A stretch of DNA of 64,000 nucleotides from Phaeodactylibacter xiamenensis (lineage in GTDB: Bacteria; Bacteroidota; Bacteroidia; Chitinophagales; Saprospiraceae): assembly GCF_000759025.1 (NCBI RefSeq), contig NZ_JPOS01000038.1, positions 124,001 through 188,000 on the forward strand, written 5' to 3'. Every line of letters starts with the position of its first letter. Position 1 is the first letter of the stretch. The notes below the pieces were generated by a model. It made no database searches. It saw only the letters and a program-made list of their open reading frames with translations, and was not told the DNA's origin. Shown in pieces: positions 17,999 through 25,896 of the stretch. The position numbers and the translations under genes were made by a program.

Positions 17999-19035
17999 AA
18001 GATACACAACGGTATTACCAACTCATTGCAGCCCTGCTCGATCCGGCTAAGGACGGTGCAAGTGTCCGGAAACTCCTGGAGGTAAACTCTTTTCAGTGGG
18101 AGCGTTTCGTATATATTAGCAGCAATAACCTCGTTGTTCCGGCACTTTATCTTCAAATTCAGCGTAAGGGACTAAAGGCATTTTTTCCGGAAGAGCTCAC
18201 CGTTTATATGGAAGAGCTTACCCGGGCCAACCGGGAGCGGAACCTGGCGATACTGCAGCAGATGGAGCGGCTGTCGGAGTGTTTTGCAAAAGAGGGTATT
18301 GTGCACGTTTACCTAAAAGGGGCTGCAATGATCGGGGGCAGCTATTACCAGGATAATGCAGAGCGTATGCTCCGGGATATTGACGTGCTTATTGCCCCCG
18401 GAGATCAGATCAAGGCTTATCAGCTTTTAAAGGAACGGGGTTACGTAGAGGTCTTAGCTGCAGGGCTGCAGTCCAAAACGCTTAGCGATTATGAGAGGGC
18501 AAAGCACCTTCCGGCTCTTCGTCACCCGCAGGAGATTGCTGCTGTTGAGTTGCACAACTATCTTCATAATACCTTTCAGCGCGAACGGCTAAAAACAGAG
18601 CGTGTTATAGATAACCGGGTGAATGGTGACATCGCTCTGCCCGCCCCGGAGGATTTGCTCCGGCATAATATTTATAACTGGCATATCAATGATTTTGGAG
18701 GGGTCAAGCTTGATGTACATTTCCGGTCTGTTTATGATACCCTGGTACTTCTGCAAAGGGAAAAAGGGCTGAAGTCTTTGCTGCATACGGATGGTGTGGC
18801 CCGGCAGTATGCTGCTTTACTAAGCCCGTTTTTTGATGGGTTTCATGCCCGTTTCAATTGGCGTGTGACCGTAATGAAAGTCAAATTGCAGCGCCCACGG
18901 CTCAATCAGTTGTGGTACCACGTGGTCTTTGGCAGCACTCTGTTTTTTCAGATTCTACCATCCCGGCTACGGCTTTTTATGAAATCCGGCGTATACAGAA
19001 AACGAGTCCTGCAGGTCCTGCAGAAAGGAAGGTAA
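17995..19035 (+). CDS. Nucleotidyltransferase family protein (NTP_transf_5 type)
   Basis: 346 residues from the ATG at 17995, which overlaps the kinase stop as ATGA, so the two are translationally coupled. The core VYLKGAAMIGG, then ERMLRDIDVLIAP matches the PF14907-type nucleotidyltransferases: KG motif, then R-x2-DIDxL with the metal-binding Asp pair. The rest is helical, with HNIYNWHINDFGGVKLDVHFR downstream. Family members often sit beside HprK-like kinases and PqqD proteins in peptide-modification or polysaccharide clusters, and their substrate is usually unknown. The pairing supports a joint role with the upstream kinase. Confidence 0.8.
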   Translation: MKDTQRYYQLIAALLDPAKDGASVRKLLEVNSFQWERFVYISSNNLVVPALYLQIQRKGLKAFFPEELTVYMEELTRANRERNLAILQQMERLSECFAKEGIVHVYLKGAAMIGGSYYQDNAERMLRDIDVLIAPGDQIKAYQLLKERGYVEVLAAGLQSKTLSDYERAKHLPALRHPQEIAAVELHNYLHNTFQRERLKTERVIDNRVNGDIALPAPEDLLRHNIYNWHINDFGGVKLDVHFRSVYDTLVLLQREKGLKSLLHTDGVARQYAALLSPFFDGFHARFNWRVTVMKVKLQRPRLNQLWYHVVFGSTLFFQILPSRLRLFMKSGVYRKRVLQVLQKGR

Positions 19036-19072
19036 TTTGCAGGTAAAGATTCAGGATTAACAAGCCCGCTCT

Positions 19073-19102
19073 TTTGCAGCGCCTTTATTATCCCTATCTT
19101 TG
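19073..19102 (+). promoter_or_regulatory. Near-consensus Bacteroidota promoter with no protein gene downstream
   Basis: TTTG (19073-19076) lies 18 bp before TATCTTTG (19095-19102), a full match to the -33/-7 consensus. The predicted start is near 19109. The only thing downstream before the convergent GH32 gene ends is ~290 bp of non-coding, hairpin-rich sequence. Confidence 0.6.
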
Positions 19103-19108
19103 TTCTGA

Positions 19109-19398
19109 TCACTGGCTGAAAAGCCGCGCTGCACGCGCGACAGGGGCACTGCACCGTCATCCTCTGCCCGGCAGCGTGTACTTCTCAGGAAGTTTGGTGG
19201 TCAACCGTACAGGCATCAAAAGTTTTGACTCTACATTTTTAATTATATTAGGGTACGACTTGGTGTGACTAGGGCGGGCCTCAGTCTTGGTTTTACCGGG
19301 ACTCGCTTCGGCGACAAGGGGATTACTGAACCACACCGGCGGCCTTAACCATGTCTTTTCGAGGGTCCAAAACCATCCCGGTGTTTGTGCGGTTTTTT
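19109..19398 (+). ncRNA. Candidate structured non-coding RNA (~290 nt)
   Basis: It follows a near-consensus promoter. Nested hairpin 1: CGCTGC (19127-19132) with GCAGCG (19171-19176), enclosing GGGCA (19144-19148) with TGCCC (19165-19169). Hairpin 2: GGTGTG and TCAGT near 19262-19285 pair with ACTGA and CACACC near 19325-19338 around a large internal loop. The 3' end has AAAACC (19369-19374) with GGTTTTTT (19391-19398), a weak terminator whose T-run overlaps the stop codon of the convergent GH32 gene. It does not carry the conserved RNase P, tmRNA or SRP sequences I know. A 6S-like role is conceivable, because hairpin 2 has a long stem with a central bubble, but this is unproven. Confidence 0.4.
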
Positions 19399-21004
19399 AT
19401 TGCCAAATAGAGACGGCCCTTCCAATCTCTCCGCTTTCAAGTTCAATGGTACCGCCTTCCACCTCAAGGGTAACCTGCGTAAAGGGCTCACCAGGGAAGA
19501 AAATCTCCGTCAGGTTAGTCGCACCGCTATCGGCAAACAATTCTACCGAGGCGACATCCAGCCATATTTCCACATCCAGCTTGTTCTTATCGGACCAGCG
19601 CGGGGCGGTGGCTGTACGGCCAAAACCTTCCTCAAAGCCCGTTTTCCCGGCGTTGCTGCGGTCAGCATAGAAGGTGTCGCCTTTCAGCGTAATTCGGTAA
19701 GCTTCGCCCTTTGTATTTGAAAAGATCAGACCGATTTCTTCCGGCTGCTCACCGGCGGTCCAGGATAGCTGTAAATCCAGGTGCAGGGTGGGGGAGGGGG
19801 TGTCCAGGATGCCGGTGAGATCGAGCTGTCCGGAGACTGTTTGGCCCGGGATAGACGTTTTGTCTTGTACGATAGCCTTCGCTTCTTCTACCGGTTGTGC
19901 ACAGAGCAGTTGCCCCTTTGGTGTATTCCGCAAGCTCAGGGTGCGGGGCAGGGTCATAGCGCTCCGCCAGCGATCGGTCGGCACGACGTTGGCATAGTTC
20001 CAGTTGCTCATCCAGCCGATGAAAATACGCCGCCCGTCTTCTTTGGGCACATCTGACCAGGTCACCCCGGCGTAGTTATCCCGCCCGTAGTCAATCCAGA
20101 ACGGATTGCCGGATGCCGTGTCTGCCGCTACCTTTTCGGCGAAAGCCGGGTGCATGCTGAACGCCTTACCATCAAAATCGCCGAGAAAGTATTGCGTACC
20201 GGAACCCCCGTTTGGCGCGCCGGGATTGATGCTCAGCAACATCACCCAGGTCGTGTCCCCATCCACTTGCAACGGGAACAGATCCGGGCATTCCCAAACA
20301 CCTCCGTGCCCGCCAATGCCCTGCCCAAACTCACTTTGGTAAGCCCAGTCGATCAGGTTCGGGGAGTCGTAGATCTTGATGTGGTCACCCGCTGCGAAAA
20401 TCATAACCCACTTTTCTGTGTCTCCGTACCAAAAGACTTTGGGATCGCGGAAATCTGTGATACCAGGATTGGGCAGCACAGGGTTGCCTTCGTACTTGGT
20501 CCAGCTCCGCCCCTTGTCCAGGCTGTAGGCAATGCTTTGGTACTGGTAATCATGGGTTCCGGCATCTGCACCTACCGGGTCGTGGTGGGTGAAAATGGCA
20601 ATCATTGGTGGCCGGCCCGGTTCGCCCAGCCCACTCGTGTTGTTCCAGTCGATAACTGCGCTGCCGGAGAAAATGTAGCCCAGGCTGTCCGGGTACAAGG
20701 CAATGGGGAGGTGCTCCCAGTGGATGAGGTCTTTGCTCACGGCGTGCCCCCAGTGCATAGGGCCCCAAACGATGCTATCGGGGTAATGCTGATAAAACAG
20801 GTGGTACTCACCCTCGTAGTAGACCATGCCATTGGGGTCGTTCATCCACATACTGTCCGGAGAGAAGTGGAACTGCGGGCGGTGGGGCTCCTGATAGTAG
20901 GCTTCTTCGGCTGCCATGGGTGCTTGATTTGTAGGTGTGGTGCAATGCGATAAGGCGAGCAAAAGTAGGCTGCTCAAGCCAATTTTTGATAGTAATCGAT
21001 ACAT
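19397..21004 (-). CDS. Glycoside hydrolase family 32 lipoprotein (levanase/invertase type)
   Basis: 535 residues from the ATG at 21004. The lipoprotein signal MYRLLSKIGLSSLLLLALSHC places it on the outer face of a membrane. WMNDPNG holds the GH32 Asp nucleophile, FRDPKV holds the transition-state Asp, and ECPD holds the Glu acid/base. Residues ~45-360 form the five-bladed propeller. The C-terminal ~150 residues form the usual beta-sandwich ending in VELFADSGATNLTEIFFP. It would release fructose from sucrose, inulin or levan outside the cytoplasm. It is the last gene of an operon, 10 bp after the fructokinase and behind a sugar porter. Its preference between sucrose and fructan cannot be read from the sequence. 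Confidence 0.93.
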   Translation of the reverse strand: MYRLLSKIGLSSLLLLALSHCTTPTNQAPMAAEEAYYQEPHRPQFHFSPDSMWMNDPNGMVYYEGEYHLFYQHYPDSIVWGPMHWGHAVSKDLIHWEHLPIALYPDSLGYIFSGSAVIDWNNTSGLGEPGRPPMIAIFTHHDPVGADAGTHDYQYQSIAYSLDKGRSWTKYEGNPVLPNPGITDFRDPKVFWYGDTEKWVMIFAAGDHIKIYDSPNLIDWAYQSEFGQGIGGHGGVWECPDLFPLQVDGDTTWVMLLSINPGAPNGGSGTQYFLGDFDGKAFSMHPAFAEKVAADTASGNPFWIDYGRDNYAGVTWSDVPKEDGRRIFIGWMSNWNYANVVPTDRWRSAMTLPRTLSLRNTPKGQLLCAQPVEEAKAIVQDKTSIPGQTVSGQLDLTGILDTPSPTLHLDLQLSWTAGEQPEEIGLIFSNTKGEAYRITLKGDTFYADRSNAGKTGFEEGFGRTATAPRWSDKNKLDVEIWLDVASVELFADSGATNLTEIFFPGEPFTQVTLEVEGGTIELESGEIGRAVSIWQ

Positions 21005-21014
21005 AACTTCAGGT

Positions 21015-21893
21015 TTAGCGGGCCATGAATAGATCAAGGTCTTTGGGCGACAGGTTGGGCGTACCGCCTTCCCGGGTGGCTACCAGGGCTCCTGCGGCGG
21101 CGGCAAATTCCAGACAGTGCGGCAACGGTTTTTGTTGCAGGTACTGACTGAGGAAGCCCGCCAGGAACGCATCGCCACTGCCTACGGTATCTGCTACCTT
21201 AACCGGAAATACGGGCTGCTGCAAACAGGTGCCATCCGGGGCCATCCAAGCGGCACCATCGCTGCCCTTGGTTACCATTAGCCCCTTCAGTTGGTGGGCT
21301 TCGAGGATGGCCTTCATTTGAGCTTCCTCTCCGGTCTGATCGGTATACCATGCGGCGATAATGGCGAGTTCCTCCTCGTTCATTTTTACCAGGTGGGCAC
21401 GGCTGAGCAGTTCCCTTAGGCGTTCGGGCGTATAGTGGGGCGGGCGTAGGTTGACATCGAATACGGCCAGAGTGGCTTGCTCCAGCAAACGCAGCAAAGT
21501 GGCACGCGTGCCTTCCCGCCGCGCAGCCAGGCTGCCAAAGACCAGGGCTTCTGCTTCGGATACCGCCTGCGCTGCCGCATCAGAAGCAGTGATGAAATCC
21601 CAGGCTACCGGCTGTACGATTTCGTAGGAGGCGTGCCCCTTTGCATCAAGAGTGACCTGAACGGTACTCGTGGGCTGTTCGGCATCTTCCTGCACCAGGC
21701 TGTGGTCGATCCCCTTGGCATCCAGAAAAGCCCTTAGTTCTTGGCCCAGCGCATCCTGCCCGATCCGGCTAATGAGTTGGGTCTGAAACCCGAAATTCCG
21801 CAGGTGGAAGGCAACGTTCATAGGTGCACCACCCGCTTTTTTGCTGGCAGGCAGCATATCCCAAAGTACTTCTCCAAAGCTGACAACACTCAT
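21015..21893 (-). CDS. PfkB-family fructokinase
   Basis: 292 residues. The N-terminal FGEVLWDMLP, then GGAPMNVAFHL, and the C-terminal DTVGSGDAFLAGFL (with the catalytic-base Asp in GSGDAF) are the two PfkB signatures. AFDVNLRPPHYTP-like and MNEEELAII segments match bacterial fructokinases. It would phosphorylate fructose to fructose 6-phosphate in the cytoplasm. It lies between a sugar porter (11 bp upstream) and a GH32 fructosidase (10 bp downstream), so the genes form one operon for fructoside use. Confidence 0.93.
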   Translation of the reverse strand: MSVVSFGEVLWDMLPASKKAGGAPMNVAFHLRNFGFQTQLISRIGQDALGQELRAFLDAKGIDHSLVQEDAEQPTSTVQVTLDAKGHASYEIVQPVAWDFITASDAAAQAVSEAEALVFGSLAARREGTRATLLRLLEQATLAVFDVNLRPPHYTPERLRELLSRAHLVKMNEEELAIIAAWYTDQTGEEAQMKAILEAHQLKGLMVTKGSDGAAWMAPDGTCLQQPVFPVKVADTVGSGDAFLAGFLSQYLQQKPLPHCLEFAAAAGALVATREGGTPNLSPKDLDLFMAR

Positions 21894-21904
21894 AAAAGGT
21901 AAGG

Positions 21905-23224
21905 TTATTTCTTCATCAAACGTTCCTGTAGCTCTTCAAGAGAGATCCCCTTGGTTTCGGGCATCATGAAGGCTACGAATAACAATTGCAGTACCATCAG
22001 CCCGGCAAAGAGACCAAAAATAGCGAACTCTTCCATTACCCCGGTCAGATAAGGGAACGTACCGGCGATGAGGGCCGCAAAGACCCAGTGGGTGCCGCTG
22101 CCCAGGGAGTTGCCAAAGCTGCGCACTTCGTTGGGGAAAATCTCGGAGATAAACACCCAGATCACCGCCCCCTGACCAATCGCGTGGGAGGCAATGAATA
22201 CAAACAGCCAAAACGGCACCGTATATCCACCGGATACGCCGCTGTAGAAAGCATACGCCACGGCGGACAACGAAATGATGTAGCCCAGGGAACCGATGTA
22301 CATCAGTTTGCGACGGCCGAAACCATCAATGAGCGACATGCCGATGAGGGTGAAAACGAGATTGACCGTACCAATGCCTGTACTCGCCAGCAGGGCGGCA
22401 CTTTCCTCCAGCCCCGCCAGCTTGAAGATACGCGGAGCATAGTAAATCACGGCATTGATGCCGGATACCTGATTAAAAAAGGCAAACAGGAAGGCCAGCA
22501 AAATAGGGCGGTTATAGATACCCGACAGGAAGGCCCTGAGCCCTCCGGCCCGGGCATTTTCGTGTGCGTGCTCGATAGAAGCCAGTTCCTGTTTCGCTGT
22601 TTCCGGATTGATGCGCTGCAGGACCTCCAGGGCCTCATCGTGCGCATCCCGTTTGACCACCAGCCAGCGCGGGCTGCGGGGTACTTTCAGGATAAGCAGC
22701 ACAAAAGCCAGGGCAGGCAGGGTTTCCACACCCAGCATCAGCCGCCAGGAGCCACTGCCGATGAGCCAGTTGGAGACATAGGCGACCATAATGCCCAGCA
22801 CGATATTGAATTGAAAAAAGGCGACCAGCCGCCCGCGTTGCTCCTTGGGGGCGACCTCGGTGATGTACATGGGGGCCACCACGGAAGAAGCACCCACGCC
22901 CAGCCCGCCGATAAAACGGAAAAACATAAGGCTGTAGACATCGGGGGCCAGGGCTGAGCCGGCGGCTGAAATCAGGTAAAGCACGCCAATCCAGAACAGG
23001 CTGGTTTTCCGGCCAAAGCGCTCGGCAGGCCAGCCTCCTAAAAGGGCACCGATAACCGTACCGTACAGCGCCATGGCGACCATCTGCCCGACCATAGTAT
23101 TGCTAAGCCCCCATATCTTTTGGATAGCGCCTTCTGCCCCGGAAATGACGGCGGTGTCAAACCCAAATAAAAAGCCGCCAAGGGCCACGGTAAAGGACCA
23201 GAAAATAACGTTTTGGTTTTTCAT
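21905..23224 (-). CDS. MFS sugar porter (fructose or related sugar symporter)
   Basis: 439 residues with about twelve hydrophobic helices. The sugar-porter signatures are present: FRFIGGLGVGASSVVAPMYITEVAPKEQRGRLV after helix 4, PRSPRWLV at the central loop, QVSGINAVIYYAPRIF in helix 7, and PETKGISLEEL at the C-terminus. It is the first gene of the operon. It would import fructose, or possibly sucrose, across the inner membrane with protons. No SusC/SusD pair accompanies it, so outer-membrane uptake of long oligosaccharides is not encoded here. Confidence 0.93.
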   Translation of the reverse strand: MKNQNVIFWSFTVALGGFLFGFDTAVISGAEGAIQKIWGLSNTMVGQMVAMALYGTVIGALLGGWPAERFGRKTSLFWIGVLYLISAAGSALAPDVYSLMFFRFIGGLGVGASSVVAPMYITEVAPKEQRGRLVAFFQFNIVLGIMVAYVSNWLIGSGSWRLMLGVETLPALAFVLLILKVPRSPRWLVVKRDAHDEALEVLQRINPETAKQELASIEHAHENARAGGLRAFLSGIYNRPILLAFLFAFFNQVSGINAVIYYAPRIFKLAGLEESAALLASTGIGTVNLVFTLIGMSLIDGFGRRKLMYIGSLGYIISLSAVAYAFYSGVSGGYTVPFWLFVFIASHAIGQGAVIWVFISEIFPNEVRSFGNSLGSGTHWVFAALIAGTFPYLTGVMEEFAIFGLFAGLMVLQLLFVAFMMPETKGISLEELQERLMKK

Positions 23225-23311
23225 ACACTGCTTTGATTATAGACCCGGATAATTTTGGGAATGCAGTATAAGAAAATTTAATCGGGGTTGGATTGGGGTT
23301 GCGCCAATTTA

Positions 23312-24733
23312 TTATTGGTTAGCTACTGTCAGGCCTAATTCTGCACCTTTATTGAGCATAAACTGATAGGCTTCGTCGTAGTTGTTGCTGACATCCCCAT
23401 CCAAAATCGCCTCCCGAATCGCATTTTTGATGATGCCGACTTCCCGTGAAGGGGCAATGCCGAAGGTCTCCATGATGGTCTCTCCGGAAATCGGGGGCTG
23501 CCAGTTGCGTAGGTGGTCTTTCTCTTCCACTTCCTGCAGGCGCTCACGTACCATCTCGTAGTTTTCCAGGTAGCGCTTTACCTTTTTTGGGTTCTTGGAG
23601 GTGATGTCGGCCTCGCAGAGCTGCATAAGGTCGTCAATATCATCACCAGCTTCAAACAACAGGCGGCGGATGGCGGAATCGGTAATGTTTTCTTTCGTCA
23701 GGCTAATGGGGCGCAGGTGCAGGCGGACCAGTTTCTGCACGTACTTCATCTTGTGGTCGAGCGGCAGGCGCAGTTTTTTGAAAATGCGGGGCACCATGCT
23801 CGCCCCCAGTGCCTCATGCCCGTGGAAGGTCCAGCCGTGCTGTGGGTGGAAGCGTTTAGTGGGCGGCTTGGCGATATCGTGGAGGATAGCCGACCACCGC
23901 AGCCAGAGTTTGTCGGTCTTGACACAGAGGTTGTCCAGAACCTCAAGGGTATGGTAAAAATTGTCTTTATGGGCTTTGCCGTTGCGGACTTCCACACCCT
24001 GCAGAGCTGCCATTTCGGGGAAGAATTTTTGAAGCAGGCCGGTGTCAAAGAGGTGCTTAAAGCCGATAGAAGGCTTATCCGTAAGTATGATTTTGTTGAG
24101 CTCCGTGGTGATCCGTTCCTTGGATACGATACTGATGCGGCTGTGGTACTGCTCAATGGCGCTGAGCGTTTCCGGGTCGATGGTGAAGCCCAGTTGGGTG
24201 GAAAAGCGGATGGCGCGCATCATGCGCAGGGGGTCATCAGAAAAGGTCTTGCCCGGTTCCAGCGGGGTTTTGATCAGTTTGGCTTCGAGGTGCTCCAGCC
24301 CGTTGAAGGGGTCGATTATGGAGCCGTAGTCGTGCTCATTCAGGCTGACCGCCAGGGCGTTGATGGTGAAGTCGCGCCGGTTTTGATCTTCTTCCAGCGT
24401 CCCTTCCTCTACGGTGGGCTTGCGGGAATCGGAGCGGTAGGATTCCTTGCGGGCACCCACGAATTCGATTTCCATATCCCGGTGCTTGAGCATAGCAGTG
24501 CCAAAACGCTTAAAGACCGTTACCCGGGGGATAGGTCGGAGGCGCCCGGCAACAGCCCTTGCCAAATCTATTCCACTGCCTACACAGACGATATCCATGT
24601 CTTTAGAAGGGCGGGCCAGCAGGCGGTCCCGGACGTAGCCACCGACCACGTAAGCCGGGAAACCCAGTTCTGTAGCAGCCTTGCTGATCAGCTCAAATAT
24701 TTTCCGCTCGTGTGGCTCAATATTAAAAACCAA
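23312..24733 (-). CDS. CCA-adding tRNA nucleotidyltransferase / poly(A)-polymerase family with HD domain
   Basis: 473 residues. YVVGGYVRDRLL followed by KDMDIVCVG is the class II nucleotidyltransferase head with its metal-binding DxD. RRDFTINALAV and DPLRMMRAIRFSTQLGF follow, as in CCA enzymes. An HD domain follows (WSAILHDIAKPPTKRF, near residue 290). It would add or repair the 3' CCA of tRNA. Transcribed after dusB with a 17-bp gap, it makes a small tRNA-maturation operon. Confidence 0.92.
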   Translation of the reverse strand: MVFNIEPHERKIFELISKAATELGFPAYVVGGYVRDRLLARPSKDMDIVCVGSGIDLARAVAGRLRPIPRVTVFKRFGTAMLKHRDMEIEFVGARKESYRSDSRKPTVEEGTLEEDQNRRDFTINALAVSLNEHDYGSIIDPFNGLEHLEAKLIKTPLEPGKTFSDDPLRMMRAIRFSTQLGFTIDPETLSAIEQYHSRISIVSKERITTELNKIILTDKPSIGFKHLFDTGLLQKFFPEMAALQGVEVRNGKAHKDNFYHTLEVLDNLCVKTDKLWLRWSAILHDIAKPPTKRFHPQHGWTFHGHEALGASMVPRIFKKLRLPLDHKMKYVQKLVRLHLRPISLTKENITDSAIRRLLFEAGDDIDDLMQLCEADITSKNPKKVKRYLENYEMVRERLQEVEEKDHLRNWQPPISGETIMETFGIAPSREVGIIKNAIREAILDGDVSNNYDEAYQFMLNKGAELGLTVANQ

Positions 24734-24750
24734 TGGATTGCATTTTGGGG

Positions 24751-25746
24751 TTAGACCAGTGCTTCTTTGTTGCCGTAAACGGCTTCAATTTCATCGAGAA
24801 TAGCATAGAGGTCAGCCGGGTTCTCTTCAGTGACGAGGCGTTTGCGGTACTCTTTGATGTTGCGGAAGCCCCGGAAATAATTGGTGTAATGGCGGCGCAT
24901 TTCCAAAATGCCAAGCTTAGCCCCTTTCCAGGAAACGGAGTGCTCAAGATGAGCTCTGGCAGCAGCCACACGCTCCTCCACCGTGGGTGGGGGCAGCAGT
25001 TCTCCGGTAGCGAAATAGTGCTTGATTTCCCGGAAAATCCAGGGGTAGCCAATGGCTGCCCGGCCAATCATGATGCCATCCACGCCGTAGCGTTCCCGGT
25101 ATAACTTCGCTTTTTCCGGGCTGTCGATATCGCCATTCCCAAAAATAGGGATGTGGATACGTGGATTTTCCTTGATTTTGCCGATGAGCGACCAGTCTGC
25201 TTCGCCTTTGTACATCTGCTTGCGGGTACGCCCGTGTATGGAAAGGGCTTTAATGCCAACATCCTGCAGCCGCTCGGCAACTTCCTCAATGTATTTGGTA
25301 TTGTCATCCCAGCCCAGGCGGGTCTTAACGGTGACGGGCAGGTTGGTAGACTTGACCACATCATCGGTCAGTTTGACCATGCGGTCAATATCCTGGAGAA
25401 TGCCGGCGCCTGCCATTTTGCAGACCACCTTCTTCACCGGGCAACCGAAGTTGATATCGAGGACTTCCGGCTTGGCTTCTTCTACAATTTCCGCCGCCCG
25501 CATCATGGAATCGTGCTCTGCTCCAAAGATCTGAATACCGATTGGGCGCTCATAATCGTAAATGTCGAGCTTTTGAACGCTTTTGTCTGCGTCGCGGATC
25601 AACCCCTCTACCGAGATGAACTCCGTATACATCATGTCGCAGCCCTGAGCCTTACAAAGCGCCCGGAACGGCGGGTCGCTAACGTCCTCCATGGGTGCGA
25701 GCAGCAGCGGGAATTCACCAATATTTACATCACCAATTTTTACCAT
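24751..25746 (-). CDS. dusB: tRNA-dihydrouridine synthase (DusB type)
   Basis: 331 residues from the ATG at 25746. An in-frame ATG at 25785 lies upstream of the predicted transcription start and is rejected. LLAPMEDVSDPPFRALCK is the Dus N-terminal signature, NFGCPVKKVVCKMAGAGIL carries the catalytic Cys, and IHGRTRKQMYKGEADWSLI and GNGDIDSPEKA form the flavin site. It uses FMN and NADPH to reduce uridine in the D-loop of tRNA. It heads the operon with the CCA-adding enzyme. Confidence 0.93.
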   Translation of the reverse strand: MVKIGDVNIGEFPLLLAPMEDVSDPPFRALCKAQGCDMMYTEFISVEGLIRDADKSVQKLDIYDYERPIGIQIFGAEHDSMMRAAEIVEEAKPEVLDINFGCPVKKVVCKMAGAGILQDIDRMVKLTDDVVKSTNLPVTVKTRLGWDDNTKYIEEVAERLQDVGIKALSIHGRTRKQMYKGEADWSLIGKIKENPRIHIPIFGNGDIDSPEKAKLYRERYGVDGIMIGRAAIGYPWIFREIKHYFATGELLPPPTVEERVAAARAHLEHSVSWKGAKLGILEMRRHYTNYFRGFRNIKEYRKRLVTEENPADLYAILDEIEAVYGNKEALV

Positions 25747-25772
25747 CTTTCTGCCTTTAATGCTACAGCCTG

Positions 25773-25805
25773 CAAAAGTACGCAATTCCTGTCCGTTTCG
25801 ACAAA
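25773..25805 (-). promoter_or_regulatory. Promoter of dusB
   Basis: On the minus strand TTTG (25805-25802) lies 21 bp before TACTTTTG (25780-25773), a full match to the Bacteroidota consensus. The predicted transcript starts ~20 bases before the ATG at 25746, which supports that start. Confidence 0.6.
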
Positions 25806-25896
25806 CGATGCCCGGGAATAATAAGTTCAGGATTATGACCTGGGGCTCAAAAGAAAATCATAAATTTACGCACACTAAGAACCAACTAACCTTTAC

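Noticed and set aside
19109-19398. RNase P RNA, tmRNA or SRP RNA
   Set aside because: The conserved core sequences of these RNAs that I know (for example GAGGAAAGTC of RNase P) are not present.
23513-24754. 413-codon plus-strand frame opposite the CCA-adding enzyme gene
   Set aside because: The minus strand holds an intact, motif-complete gene, and the antisense product shows no domain.
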